Source: Pseudomonas sp.
GTDB lineage: Bacteria; Pseudomonadota; Gammaproteobacteria; Pseudomonadales; Pseudomonadaceae
Direction of reading: 5' to 3'
NCBI GenBank assembly: GCA_030656145.1
Contig: JAUSOF010000085.1
Location: 16,075 to 80,074 of the forward strand
Length of the DNA stretch: 64,000 bases
Shown: positions 30,014 through 39,347 of the stretch, one piece after another
Layout of the letters: each line of letters opens with the position of its first letter
Position numbering within the stretch: the stretch's first letter is position 1
Position numbers and translations under genes: made by a program
The notes under the pieces: model-generated
Databases searched by the model: none
What the model saw: only the letters and a program-made list of their open reading frames with translations
What the model was told of the DNA's origin: nothing

Positions 30014-30787
30014 TTAGAAGGTGTCTTTCCATGCGCGCAGGCGCGCAAAAACCTCGCTGGGCGAGCGTTTCTGCGGGCCGTCATGCTCATCAATTTTTGC
30101 CTTGAGCGCTTGTTCATCAATGCGCAAAAAAGGATTGGTCGCGCACTCCAGGGCCAGGTTGGAGGGCAGGCTGATCTTGCCTTCGGCGCGCCAGGCGCTG
30201 ACTTCCTTGAGGCGCTGGGCGATCTGCGGATTGTCCGGTTCGACCGCCTGAGCAAAGCGCAGGTTGCTTAATGTGTACTCATGGGTGCAGTACACCAGGG
30301 TTTGCCCGGGCAGGGCGGCCAGGCGACTCAGTGAGTCGTGCATTTGTGCGGGGCTGCCTTCGAACAGGCGACCGCAGCCGGCGGCGAACAGGGTGTCGCC
30401 ACAAAACAGCCAGTGTTGCTCAGCCTGGTAAAAAGCAATATGTCCCAGGGTATGGCCAGGTACTTCTATAACGCGAAAGCGCTGGCCGAGCACCTCGATT
30501 TCATCGCGCTCACGCAAGGCCAGATCGCGTGCGGGGATATTTTCCTGCGCCGGGCCGAGTACCCGTGCTCCGGTGGCAGCCTTCAGCGGCTGGATGCCGC
30601 CGACATGGTCGGGGTGATGGTGAGTGATCAGAATATCGCTCAAGATCCAGTCGGGATGGCTATTCAGCCAGGCCAGTACCGGCGCCGCATCGCCGGGGTC
30701 GACCACTGCACAGCGACGCTGTTCGAGGTCTTGCAGCAGCCAGATATAGTTGTCCGAGAAGGCGGGCAGGGCATCAATCTTTATCAT
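30014..30787 (-). CDS. gloB: Hydroxyacylglutathione hydrolase (glyoxalase II)
   Basis: Cytoplasmic metallo-beta-lactamase-fold enzyme of 257 aa that hydrolyses S-lactoylglutathione in methylglyoxal detoxification. The dinuclear metal motif is ITHHHPDHVGG, with further ligands in PGHTLGHIAFY and CGDTLFAAGCGR, and the glutathione-binding CTHEYTLSNLRF follows. The start at 30787 (MIKIDALPAF) is the family N-terminus; the frame is open 24 nt further upstream without a ribosome site. Confidence 0.97.
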   Translation of the reverse strand: MIKIDALPAFSDNYIWLLQDLEQRRCAVVDPGDAAPVLAWLNSHPDWILSDILITHHHPDHVGGIQPLKAATGARVLGPAQENIPARDLALRERDEIEVLGQRFRVIEVPGHTLGHIAFYQAEQHWLFCGDTLFAAGCGRLFEGSPAQMHDSLSRLAALPGQTLVYCTHEYTLSNLRFAQAVEPDNPQIAQRLKEVSAWRAEGKISLPSNLALECATNPFLRIDEQALKAKIDEHDGPQKRSPSEVFARLRAWKDTF

Positions 30788-30863
30788 CAGGCAGGTCGCT
30801 AAGCAGGTCATAAAGGTGCATCTTAGAACTCATTGGCGGTGCTGACTACGCAGGTAAATTTTT

Positions 30864-31622
30864 ATGTCCGATCATCCTTTCGCTCAGGCCGATGCCGACT
30901 GGCTCAAGCTTATCGGTACTGCGCGCGATTGGTTCAATGGGCCTTATGGTCAGTTGCTGCTGGAGGACGAGCAGCGTTTGCTCGAGGAAGAGCTGGCGCG
31001 CTTCTTTGGCGGCTACATGGTGCATTACGGCCCCTCTGCGCAAGCCTCGCCGAATGCCGCGAAGATCCAGCGCAGCGTCCGGGTCGGCGCACCCTTCAAT
31101 GGAGTGGAGATCGTCTGCGAAGAGCAGGCGTGGCCACTGACCGAGTATGCCGCCGATGTGGTGTTGCTCCAGCATGGCCTGGATTTCAGTTTGTCGCCCC
31201 ATGGCCTGTTGCGCGAGGCAGCCCACAGCGTGCGCCCAGGTGGCCATTTGCTGGTGGTCGGCATTAACCCCATGAGCGCCTGGGGGGTGCGTCGCCTGTT
31301 TGCCCGGGATGCCTTGCGCCAGGCTCGTTGCATTGCACCCAATCGGGTCAGTGACTGGTTGCACCTGTTGGGCTTCGCGCTGGAGAAACGCCGCTTCGGG
31401 TGCTATCGTCCGCCGCTTGCTTCTACTGCCTGGCAGGCTCGTCTGGCTGCGCTGGAAACCTGGGGGGGTGCCTGGCAATCGCCAGGCGGCGGCTTCTATA
31501 TATTGGTGGCACGCAAGTTGGTCATTGGCTTGCGCCCGTCACGGCAGACGCAGCGAGCCTCGATGGGCAAGCTGGTGCCCATGCCGGTGGCCAAGGTCAG
31601 TCGTCGGGACCCGAAGCCGTAA
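30864..31622 (+). CDS. SAM-dependent methyltransferase-like protein
   Basis: Protein of 252 aa with a degenerate class I methyltransferase fold: ADVVLLQHGLDFSLSPHGLLREAAHSVRPGG contains the post-motif region (as in UbiE/BioC type enzymes), but the glycine-rich motif I is not obvious. It is divergent from gloB and precedes rnhA, the same place as PA1814 in P. aeruginosa. Substrate unknown. The C-terminus is basic and Pro-rich. Confidence 0.78.
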   Translation: MSDHPFAQADADWLKLIGTARDWFNGPYGQLLLEDEQRLLEEELARFFGGYMVHYGPSAQASPNAAKIQRSVRVGAPFNGVEIVCEEQAWPLTEYAADVVLLQHGLDFSLSPHGLLREAAHSVRPGGHLLVVGINPMSAWGVRRLFARDALRQARCIAPNRVSDWLHLLGFALEKRRFGCYRPPLASTAWQARLAALETWGGAWQSPGGGFYILVARKLVIGLRPSRQTQRASMGKLVPMPVAKVSRRDPKP

Positions 31623-31666
31623 GTCATAGGCCTGCCGCGCGGTTTTTATTGAGAGAAATGCTCTGC

Positions 31667-32119
31667 ATGAATGAACACGTTGAGATTTACACCGATGGTG
31701 CCTGCAAGGGCAATCCTGGCGTCGGTGGCTGGGGCGCGTTGATGATTTTCAAAGGCGTGGAAAAAGAGCTCTGGGGTGGTGAAGCCGAGACCACCAACAA
31801 TCGTATGGAACTGACTGCAGCGATTCGTGCCCTGGCCGAGTTGAAGCGTGCCTGCGACGTACGCCTGGTGACCGACTCGCAGTACGTTATGCAAGGTATC
31901 CAGGACTGGATGCCAAACTGGAAAAAACGCGGCTGGAAAACCGCCGCCAAGCAGCCGGTGAAAAATGCCGATTTGTGGCGCGAACTGGACGAGCAGGTCA
32001 ATCGGCACACGGTGACCTGGCAGTGGGTGCGCGGTCATACCGGCCACCCCGGTAACGAACGTGCCGACCAATTGGCCAACCGTGGCGTCGACGAAGTGAG
32101 AGGGCTGCAACGTGCGTAG
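31667..32119 (+). CDS. rnhA: Ribonuclease HI
   Basis: Ribonuclease HI (150 aa) removes RNA from RNA-DNA hybrids and R-loops. The four catalytic acids are in view: Asp in YTDGACKGNPG, Glu in NNRMELTA, Asp in TDSQYVMQG and Asp in GNERADQLA, with WVRGHTGHPGN before the last. The frame is open well upstream, but the ATG at 31667 gives the standard MNEHVEIYTDGA start. It overlaps dnaQ by 8 nt, the common rnhA-dnaQ unit. Confidence 0.97.
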   Translation: MNEHVEIYTDGACKGNPGVGGWGALMIFKGVEKELWGGEAETTNNRMELTAAIRALAELKRACDVRLVTDSQYVMQGIQDWMPNWKKRGWKTAAKQPVKNADLWRELDEQVNRHTVTWQWVRGHTGHPGNERADQLANRGVDEVRGLQRA

Positions 32120-32840
32120 CATCGTGCTGGATACTGAAACTACCGGCATGCCGGTCACCGACGGGCACCGCATTATCGAAATCGGTTGTGTCGAGCTGAT
32201 GGGGCGGCGCCTGACCGGGCGCCACTTCCATGTCTACCTGCAGCCCGATCGCGAGATCGATGAGGGCGCTATTGCGGTGCATGGCATCACCAATGATTTC
32301 GTTCAGGACAAGCCGCGCTTCAAGGAAGTGGCCGAGGAGTTCTTCGAGTTCATCAAGGGTGCGCAGCTGATCATCCATAACGCGGCGTTCGACGTTGGCT
32401 TCATCAACAACGAATTTGCCCTGATCAAGCAGCAGGATCGCGCTGATATCAGCGAGCACTGCTCGATTCTCGATACCCTGCTGATGGCCCGCGAACGTCA
32501 TCCAGGGCAGCGCAACAGCCTCGATGCCCTGTGCAAGCGTTATGGCGTCGACAACTCCGGCCGTGATCTGCACGGCGCCTTGCTCGACGCCGAGATCCTC
32601 GCCGATGTCTACCTGACCATGACCGGCGGGCAGACCAATCTGTCCCTGGCTGGCGACGGCTCCGAGGGCGACAGCAATGGCCGTCAGCAGCCCAGTGCGA
32701 TTCGTCGCTTGTCCGCCGAGCGCCAGCCTACCGTGGTGGTTCGCGCCAACCAGGCCGAACTGGAGGCGCATGCCGGGCGGTTGGCTGCGATCGAGAAAGC
32801 GGCCGGCAGCCCTGCTTTGTGGGCAACGCTGGAGTCGTAG
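32112..32840 (+). CDS. dnaQ: DNA polymerase III epsilon subunit (3'-5' proofreading exonuclease)
   Basis: Proofreading subunit of the replicase (242 aa). Exonuclease motifs are LDTETTGMP (Exo I), IIHNAAFDVGFIN (Exo II) and HGALLDAEILADVYL (Exo III, with the DEDDh His). The C-terminal 50 residues form the polymerase-binding tail. The start codon is GTG at 32112, inside the end of rnhA. Confidence 0.97.
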   Translation: MRSIVLDTETTGMPVTDGHRIIEIGCVELMGRRLTGRHFHVYLQPDREIDEGAIAVHGITNDFVQDKPRFKEVAEEFFEFIKGAQLIIHNAAFDVGFINNEFALIKQQDRADISEHCSILDTLLMARERHPGQRNSLDALCKRYGVDNSGRDLHGALLDAEILADVYLTMTGGQTNLSLAGDGSEGDSNGRQQPSAIRRLSAERQPTVVVRANQAELEAHAGRLAAIEKAAGSPALWATLES

Positions 32841-32903
32841 GGCGCCTCGCCGTGCGCTTGGGTAGTAGATTGCTCCGTCGCTTGCCCAAGGCTCTCCTGC
32901 GGC

Positions 32904-33857
32904 CTAGTCGAGCTCCCCTGCAGCGGTGTGCGCCTGCAGCCAGGCAAATAGCCGATCAGTATCCGCGCGGCGACACAGTTGGCTGCCGGGCATCATGATC
33001 GCAGCGCTGCCGGCCGCGACCCCGTAGCGTGCTGCCTCGCTCAGGCTCGCGCCCTGGGCCAGCTTGAGGGTGACGGCGCCAACCAGGCTGTCGCCTGCAC
33101 CCACGGTGCTGAGTTTGTTCACCGTCGGTGCGCTGATCCGCTCGCTCAGTTCGCGGGTCGCCAGCAGCGCGCCCTGGGGACCCAGGGAAACCAGCACCGC
33201 GGTACATCTGCCAGTATCGACCAGGCTGCGGGCTACCTTGAACAGCTGGTCAGGCTCGTCGATGTGCTCCCCGGCCAGGGCGCGCAGTTCATTGAGGTTA
33301 GGCTTGATCAGGAACAGTCCGCCGATGTCCAGCGCCTGGCGCAATACCTCGCCCGAGCTGTCGAGGATGCTGCGCGCGCCTCGTTGCGCAGCAATCTGCA
33401 ACAGGCGTGGGATGAAGTCCGCGGCAATTCCGCCGGGCAGGCTGCCGCTGATCACCAGGTAGTCCAGCGCGGGCAGACCGGCCAGTACCGTCAGCAACTG
33501 CGTCTGCTCGCTCTCGCTCAGGCGCGCGCCAGGCAGCACGAAGCGATACTGCTGTGCGTTGGCCTGCTCCACCACGTTGAAGCATTCGCGGGTCCAGGCG
33601 CTGATCGGCAAGGTTTGGCATGCCACGCCTTCGGCAGCCAGCAACTCGGCCAGGTGCTGGCCGCTGGGGCCACCTGCCGGGAATAGCGCCAGGGCACTGC
33701 CACCGAGTTGGTGAATCGCGCGAGCGACGTTGATGCCGCCGCCTCCGGGTGCATAACGCGGTTCACTGCAGCGCAGCTTGGCGTCCGGACAAAGGCGCGC
33801 AATGCTGGTGGCGCTGTCGAGCGCTGGGCTAAGGGTCAGGGTTACGATACTGGTCAT
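32904..33857 (-). CDS. pfkB: PfkB-type 6-phosphofructokinase (isozyme 2) or closely related sugar-phosphate kinase
   Basis: Ribokinase-family kinase of 317 aa. The N-terminal SPALDSATSIARLCPDAKLR and PGGGGINVARAIHQLGG match E. coli PfkB closely from memory, as do VISGSLPGG, LDSSGEVL, KPNLNELRAL and the catalytic STVGAGDSLVGAVTLKLAQG. This is nearer to PfkB than to FruK or LacC. The expected reaction is fructose-6-phosphate to fructose-1,6-bisphosphate. Most pseudomonads lack this step and use the Entner-Doudoroff route, so the gene is unusual here; tagatose-6-phosphate is an alternative substrate. It converges with dnaQ and stands alone. Confidence 0.85.
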   Translation of the reverse strand: MTSIVTLTLSPALDSATSIARLCPDAKLRCSEPRYAPGGGGINVARAIHQLGGSALALFPAGGPSGQHLAELLAAEGVACQTLPISAWTRECFNVVEQANAQQYRFVLPGARLSESEQTQLLTVLAGLPALDYLVISGSLPGGIAADFIPRLLQIAAQRGARSILDSSGEVLRQALDIGGLFLIKPNLNELRALAGEHIDEPDQLFKVARSLVDTGRCTAVLVSLGPQGALLATRELSERISAPTVNKLSTVGAGDSLVGAVTLKLAQGASLSEAARYGVAAGSAAIMMPGSQLCRRADTDRLFAWLQAHTAAGELD

Positions 33858-34234
33858 GCAAGACTCCCCAGGTGGCTACGTGCCCGCATTGGTCGTGAGG
33901 GTAAAGATAGCGCCCCGGAGAGGGCTATGAAGAAATCCTGCGCTGCGATTGCCCTGTGACCGTCAAGGTCAAGCACCTCGCAATACGAAGAAGAGGCTTC
34001 CAGCCCCGCAATGATTCAAAAATGCGACAAAGCAGTAGCGAGGTTGGCTGGCGGGTTTCCTAAAAGCTCATTGCATGGTGTTTACTGAGCAAACTCTCGC
34101 CTACTGCGGCGCCTCCAGGCGTCCGCCGCGGCGTTGCGCTACGTACGCCTGGAGACAGCCCCGCTACGGCGCTCACTATTTTAACAAGCTCTGAGTGCCG
34201 TTGCCCAATCGTTCAGTGGATGCCAGATTGCCCC
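33858..34234. other. Intergenic region upstream of ldcA with an inverted repeat
   Basis: A 377-bp divergent gap. It contains a 10-bp inverted repeat, CTCCAGGCGT at 34113-34122 and ACGCCTGGAG at 34145-34154, in a GC-rich patch. No credible gene is seen. The ldcA promoter should lie here. Confidence 0.45.
34113..34154. repeat. Inverted repeat (stem-loop) upstream of ldcA
   Basis: Perfect 10-bp arms CTCCAGGCGT and ACGCCTGGAG separated by 22 nt rich in CG dinucleotides. It could be an extragenic palindrome or a leader structure. It lies about 80 bp before the ldcA start and has no T tract. Confidence 0.5.
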
Positions 34235-36505
34235 ATGTATAAAGACCTCAAATTCCCCGTGCTGATCGTGCACCGCGACATCAAGGCCGATACCGTGGCC
34301 GGCGATCGGGTGCGTGCCATCGCCGCAGAGCTGGAGCAGGACGGCTTCAGCATTCTGTCTACCGCCACTTCGGCCGAGGCGCGGATCGTCGCGTCGACCC
34401 ATCACGGTCTTGCCTGCATCCTGGTGACTGCCGAGGGTGCCGGTGAGAACAAGCACCTGCTGCAGGACATGGTCGAGTTGATCCGCATCGCCCGGCGGCG
34501 GGCGCCGCAGCTGCCGATCTTCGCCCTTGGCGAGCAGGTGACCATCGAGAATGCGCCGGCCGAAGCCATGGCCGATCTCAATCAGCTGCGCGGTATTCTC
34601 TACCTGTTCGAGGATACGGTGCCGTTCCTTGCCCGCCAGGTTGCGCGCGCCGCGCGCAATTATCTGGACTGCCTGTTGCCGCCGTTCTTCAAGGCGCTGG
34701 TGCAGCACACCGCGCAATCCAACTACTCCTGGCACACCCCCGGCCATGGCGGCGGAGTGGCCTATCGCAAGAGCCCGGTGGGTCAGGCGTTCCACCAGTT
34801 CTTTGGTGAGAATACCCTGCGTTCCGACCTCTCGGTGTCGGTGCCGGAGCTGGGCTCGCTGCTCGACCACACCGGCCCTCTGGCCGAGGCCGAGGCCCGT
34901 GCTGCGCGCAACTTCGGTGCCGACCACACCTATTTCGTGATTAACGGCACCTCGACCGCCAACAAGATTGTCTGGCACGGCATGGTTGGCCGCGACGATC
35001 TGGTGCTGGTCGACCGCAACTGCCACAAATCGATTCTGCATTCGATCATCATGACCGGCGCGATTCCGTTGTACCTGTGCCCTGAGCGTAACGAGCTGGG
35101 CATCATCGGGCCGATTCCGCTGAGCGAGTTCAGTCGCGAGTCGATCCAGGCGAAAATCGACGCCAGTCCGCTGGCTCGCGGTCGCGCGCCCAGCAGCAGC
35201 GGGGCTATGGTCAAGCTGGTGGTGGTGACCAACTCGACCTATGACGGCCTGTGCTACAACGCGGAGCTGATCAAACAGACCCTGGGCAATAGCGTCGAGG
35301 TGCTGCATTTCGATGAGGCCTGGTATGCCTATGCGGCGTTCCACGAGTTCTATGCCGGGCGCTATGGCATGGGCACCACCCGCACGGCGAATACTCCGCT
35401 GGTGTTCAGTACCCACTCCACACACAAGCTGCTGGCGGCATTCAGCCAGGCCTCGATGATCCATGTGCAGGATGGCGGTGCCCGCCAGCTCGATCGCGAC
35501 CGCTTCAACGAAGCCTTTATGATGCATATCTCGACCTCGCCGCAGTACGGCATCATCGCCTCGCTGGACGTGGCTTCGGCAATGATGGAAGGCCCGGCGG
35601 GGCGCTCGCTGATTCAGGAAACCTTTGATGAAGCACTGAGCTTTCGTCGCGCCCTGGCCAATCTGCGGCAGAACCTCAGCGTCGACGATTGGTGGTTCAG
35701 CATTTGGCAGCCGCCCCAGGCCGAGGGCGTCGACGAGGTGGCAACCGAGAGTTGGTTGTTACAGCCGCAAGCCGAATGGCATGGTTTCGGCGAGGTGGCC
35801 GATGATTACGTGCTGCTCGACCCGATCAAGGTCACCCTGGTGACGCCTGGCCTGACGGCGGGCGGTACGCTGGAGCCGTGCGGGATTCCGGCAGCAGTGG
35901 TCAGCAAGTTCCTGTGGGAGCGGGGTCTGGTAGTCGAGAAAACCGGTCTGTATTCCTTCCTGGTGCTGTTCTCCATGGGCATCACCAAGGGTAAGTGGAG
36001 CACGTTGCTCACCGAGTTGTTGGAGTTCAAGCGCAGTTACGATATCAACCTGCCGTTGACGGTCGCCTTGCCGTCGATTGCCCAGGCGGGCGGGGCGCAC
36101 TACCACGGTATGGGCCTGCGTGACCTGTGTGATGCGCTGCACGGTTGCTACGGTGAAAACGCTACTCCCAAGGCGATGAAGCGCATGTACACGGTGTTGC
36201 CGGAAATCGCCCTGAAACCTGCCGATGCCTACAACCACTTGGTGCGCGGCGAGGTCGAAGCCGTACCGATCGAGCAGCTCGACGGGCGAATCTCCGCGGT
36301 GATGCTGGTGCCTTATCCGCCGGGTATTCCGCTGATCATGCCAGGCGAGCGCTTTACTCCGGCGACTCGCTCGATCATCGATTACCTGGCGTTCGCCCGT
36401 ACCTTCGACCGCAGCTTTCCCGGCTTCGACGCCGACGTACACGGTTTGCAGCGTAACGAAGGCCCGGATTGCAACGCCTACACGGTGGACTGCATCAAGC
36501 GCTGA
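34235..36505 (+). CDS. ldcA: Lysine decarboxylase LdcA (Orn/Lys/Arg decarboxylase major class)
   Basis: PLP-dependent fold-type I decarboxylase of 756 aa that converts L-lysine to cadaverine. A response-regulator-like wing domain occupies about 1-130. The PLP core has SWHTPGHGGGVAY, NGTSTANKIVWHG, HFDEAWYAYAAFHEFY and the Schiff-base Lys in STHSTHKLLAAFSQ, and there is a C-terminal domain. Position between dnaQ and fimL matches P. aeruginosa PA1818 (ldcA), which is lysine-specific and ArgR-dependent. The ATG at 34235 (MYKDLKFPVL) is preferred over one 15 nt upstream. A terminator follows directly. Confidence 0.93.
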   Translation: MYKDLKFPVLIVHRDIKADTVAGDRVRAIAAELEQDGFSILSTATSAEARIVASTHHGLACILVTAEGAGENKHLLQDMVELIRIARRRAPQLPIFALGEQVTIENAPAEAMADLNQLRGILYLFEDTVPFLARQVARAARNYLDCLLPPFFKALVQHTAQSNYSWHTPGHGGGVAYRKSPVGQAFHQFFGENTLRSDLSVSVPELGSLLDHTGPLAEAEARAARNFGADHTYFVINGTSTANKIVWHGMVGRDDLVLVDRNCHKSILHSIIMTGAIPLYLCPERNELGIIGPIPLSEFSRESIQAKIDASPLARGRAPSSSGAMVKLVVVTNSTYDGLCYNAELIKQTLGNSVEVLHFDEAWYAYAAFHEFYAGRYGMGTTRTANTPLVFSTHSTHKLLAAFSQASMIHVQDGGARQLDRDRFNEAFMMHISTSPQYGIIASLDVASAMMEGPAGRSLIQETFDEALSFRRALANLRQNLSVDDWWFSIWQPPQAEGVDEVATESWLLQPQAEWHGFGEVADDYVLLDPIKVTLVTPGLTAGGTLEPCGIPAAVVSKFLWERGLVVEKTGLYSFLVLFSMGITKGKWSTLLTELLEFKRSYDINLPLTVALPSIAQAGGAHYHGMGLRDLCDALHGCYGENATPKAMKRMYTVLPEIALKPADAYNHLVRGEVEAVPIEQLDGRISAVMLVPYPPGIPLIMPGERFTPATRSIIDYLAFARTFDRSFPGFDADVHGLQRNEGPDCNAYTVDCIKR

Positions 36506-36526
36506 GGTGCAAGAGCAAACACGCAT

Positions 36527-36557
36527 CGAGTGAGGCTCGTGGCGGCACTCGTTTTTT
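36527..36557 (+). terminator. Rho-independent terminator after ldcA
   Basis: CGAGTG (36527-36532) pairs with CACTCG (36546-36551) across a 13-nt loop that can itself pair, followed by TTTTTT. It begins 22 nt after the ldcA stop. Confidence 0.75.
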
Positions 36558-36804
36558 CACGCGCCCTGAGGCGCGACTGGCGCGTTGTTACCTGAACGGC
36601 GCGCCAGCGCTACTGCCTCCCCGGACTATCTCCGCTAGATCAAGTGGTTAGCGCAAACAACCCGCACCCAGCTCAAGTACAATGGCGTGTTGTGCGTCAC
36701 AGTGGCCGGCATCGACATTTATGCCGTGCTTGTTATAGTTGCCCGGTTGTAATCACAAGAATGTTTCCGCGCGCATGCGCCGTTTGCTGCTGAGGATGAC
36801 TGCG

Positions 36805-37617
36805 GTGTCCGACTACAAAGCGTTTAGTGTCGAGTTGGCAGATAAGATTGCCCATGTGGTGATCAACCGCCCGGAAAAAATCAACGCCATGAACGCCGAT
36901 TTCTGGCGGGAGATCATCGAGATCTTCCGCTGGATCGACGTCACGGATGAGGTGAGGGTGGTGGTACTGTCGGGTGCCGGCAAGCATTTTTCTTCCGGTA
37001 TCGACCTGATGATGCTGGCCCAGCTTGGCAGTCAGATGGGACCTGATGTTGGCCGCAACGCAGAAAAGCTAAGGCGCAAGATTCTTGAACTGCAAGCCTC
37101 GTTCAATGCTGTCGACCACTGCCGCAAACCGGTACTGGCGGCGATTCAGGGCTACTGCCTGGGCGGCGCTATCGACCTGGTCTCGGCCTGCGACATGCGC
37201 TACTCGACAGTTGATGCACAGTTCTCGATCAAGGAAATCGACATCGGCATGGCCGCTGATGTGGGTACCTTGCAGCGCCTGCCGCGGATCATTGGCGACG
37301 GCATGATGCGCGAACTGGCCTTTACCGGCCGCACCATCGACGGTGAAGAAGCGCGCAGCATCGGCTTGGTTAACCGCACTTTCGCAGACGCCGCCGCGCT
37401 GCTCGAGGGCGTGATGGGGATTGCCCGTGAGATCGCCGCGAAGTCACCGGTCGCGATACGTGGCACCAAGGAAATGATTCGCTACATGCGCGACCACCGG
37501 GTCGACGATGGTCTCGAGTACATCGCCACCTGGAACGCTGCAATGCTGCAGTCGGTTGATTTGCGTGTGGCCATGGCCGCACATATGAGCAAGCAAAAGC
37601 CAGAGTTCGCCGACTGA
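36805..37617 (+). CDS. Crotonase-fold enoyl-CoA hydratase/isomerase, dienoyl-CoA isomerase-like
   Basis: Protein of 270 aa with the crotonase fold: oxyanion-hole segments SGAGKHFSSGIDL and IQGYCLGGAIDLVSACD, and acidic residues in FSIKEIDIGMAADVGTLQRL. That last segment matches delta3,5-delta2,4-dienoyl-CoA isomerase (ECH1) better than true hydratases, so a role in degrading unsaturated fatty acids is likely. The start is placed at GTG 36805 (MSDYKAFSVEL) because GAGGA lies 9 nt upstream. ATG 36796 is possible but has no spacing to that site. It is 50 nt from fimL. Confidence 0.85.
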   Translation: MSDYKAFSVELADKIAHVVINRPEKINAMNADFWREIIEIFRWIDVTDEVRVVVLSGAGKHFSSGIDLMMLAQLGSQMGPDVGRNAEKLRRKILELQASFNAVDHCRKPVLAAIQGYCLGGAIDLVSACDMRYSTVDAQFSIKEIDIGMAADVGTLQRLPRIIGDGMMRELAFTGRTIDGEEARSIGLVNRTFADAAALLEGVMGIAREIAAKSPVAIRGTKEMIRYMRDHRVDDGLEYIATWNAAMLQSVDLRVAMAAHMSKQKPEFAD

Positions 37618-37667
37618 TGCGACCTATGCCATTGTTTTCTCTACCGGCGCGGGAGGCGCACTAGCGC

Positions 37668-39347
37668 ATGGTTTCTGGAGTCACGTCACTCAGTTTGGTG
37701 CGTAACGAATTGTTCGTCACCATGGAGGAGGCTGAGTCGAGCCTCGAGCATTTCATTGCCGAGCGGCATAACGGCAGTTTGCTGCAGCAGGCAGTGGAGA
37801 GTCTTCATCAAGTCCGCGGCACGCTCAATCTGGTCGAGTTGGCGGGTGCCGAGTTGCTCGCCCAGGAAGTGCTCGAACAGGCCACTGATATTCCTGCTGG
37901 TGCTGGAGAGGAGCGTGATGTGCAGCTCTCGGCGCTGAGTAATGCGCTGCATGTGCTGCGCCGTTATCTGGAAAGCGTTGACGTGCACCGCCAGGAAATG
38001 CCCGAGTTGCTGCTGCCGGCGATCAATGCCTTGCGTCAGGCTGGTGGACAGGCAGCTCTGCCAGAAAGTTTTTTCTTCAGCGTGCGCCTCGACCATGCCC
38101 GTCCGCGAACCGCGCCGGTTGCCCTGGATGCCGCGGCCAAGGAAGTCGAGGGCCGGCGCTTGCGTCATATGTATCAGGTGGGCCTGCTCGGTTTTATCCG
38201 CGAGCAGAATCCGCAGGCCAGCCTCAAACTGATGGGCCGAGCAATGCTGCGCCTGGACGGTCTGTATGCCAACGAGCCGCGAGGCAGATTGTGCTGGATC
38301 GGCGCTGCGGCCTTAGAGGCGCAACTCGATGGTCAACTGTTGCCGCGTAAGTCGCGCAAGCAGCTGTTCTCGCGGATTGATCGTGAGCTCAAGCAGGTGT
38401 TGGCCAATAGTCAGTACGAAACGCCGCGCAGCCTGCTCAAAGAGTTGCTTTACCTGGTGGCCCTGGCCGACAGCTGCGGGCCTGCGGCGACGCCCGTACG
38501 CAGGTTGTTTGGTTTGACCTCGCTACCATTTACCGATCACCTGCTGGAAGAGGAGTACCAGCGCCTGGCCGGTCCTGGGCAGGCGGTCATGCGCTCGCTG
38601 AGTTCGGCTATTCGCGAAGAGCTGACCAGCGTCAAGGACATGCTTGATCTTATCGAGCGAGGCACTGTGCAGGCCGAAAACCTCGGTAATCTGCATGCAG
38701 TGCTCGGCAAGCTGAGCAAGACCCTGGGCATGGTCGGCCTCAGTTCGGCAGACAATGTGCTGAATGCGCAACTGCAGACGGTTGCCGCCTGGAGTGAAGA
38801 GCACCCCCCGCAACCGCAAGAACTGCTCAAGTTGGCCGATGCCGTGCTTTATGCGGAAGGGATGGTCGCCAGCCTGGAGCGCGGCGAGCGGCGAGACATC
38901 AGTGCCGGGCAGTTGCCGCCGGGCAGGGAGCTCGAGTCCTTCGCTTACTACCAGCTCAACGAGGCGCGCATCGTCGTGATTGATGAGGCCCGTGGTGGCC
39001 TGGCGCTGGCCAAGCGTGCAATCACCGCCTACCTGGAGTCCGACGGCGACCGCATGCACCTGTCCAATGTGCCGTTCAGCCTGCAGGCGGTGCGCGGCGG
39101 GTTGTGGTTTCTCGGCCAAGAGCGGGCGGCCGCTCTCGTCGGCGCCTGTGCCGAGTATATCCAGACGCAAATGTTCGAGGCGCCGCAAATGCCTTCAGAG
39201 CAAATGCTGGAAACCCTGGCTGATGCACTCAGCAGCCTTGAGTATTACCTGGAAGCCGGCGCAGTAATGCGTCCTGAAACCCATCCCAGTGTGCTCGACC
39301 TGGCGGCAGAAAGCGTACGCGCCCTTGGCTTACCGGTAGCAGCATAA
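37668..39347 (+). CDS. fimL: FimL, HPt-like regulator of type IV pili and cAMP signalling
   Basis: Protein of 559 aa related to the N-terminus of ChpA, with degenerate histidine-phosphotransfer-like helical bundles: LHQVRGTLNLVELAGAELLA is the first, in which the phospho-accepting His is replaced. In P. aeruginosa FimL works with the Chp system and CyaB to raise cAMP and to direct twitching. No membrane segments. Position between a crotonase-family gene and nudC is as in P. aeruginosa (PA1821-1823). It abuts nudC (TAAATG). Confidence 0.9.
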   Translation: MVSGVTSLSLVRNELFVTMEEAESSLEHFIAERHNGSLLQQAVESLHQVRGTLNLVELAGAELLAQEVLEQATDIPAGAGEERDVQLSALSNALHVLRRYLESVDVHRQEMPELLLPAINALRQAGGQAALPESFFFSVRLDHARPRTAPVALDAAAKEVEGRRLRHMYQVGLLGFIREQNPQASLKLMGRAMLRLDGLYANEPRGRLCWIGAAALEAQLDGQLLPRKSRKQLFSRIDRELKQVLANSQYETPRSLLKELLYLVALADSCGPAATPVRRLFGLTSLPFTDHLLEEEYQRLAGPGQAVMRSLSSAIREELTSVKDMLDLIERGTVQAENLGNLHAVLGKLSKTLGMVGLSSADNVLNAQLQTVAAWSEEHPPQPQELLKLADAVLYAEGMVASLERGERRDISAGQLPPGRELESFAYYQLNEARIVVIDEARGGLALAKRAITAYLESDGDRMHLSNVPFSLQAVRGGLWFLGQERAAALVGACAEYIQTQMFEAPQMPSEQMLETLADALSSLEYYLEAGAVMRPETHPSVLDLAAESVRALGLPVAA

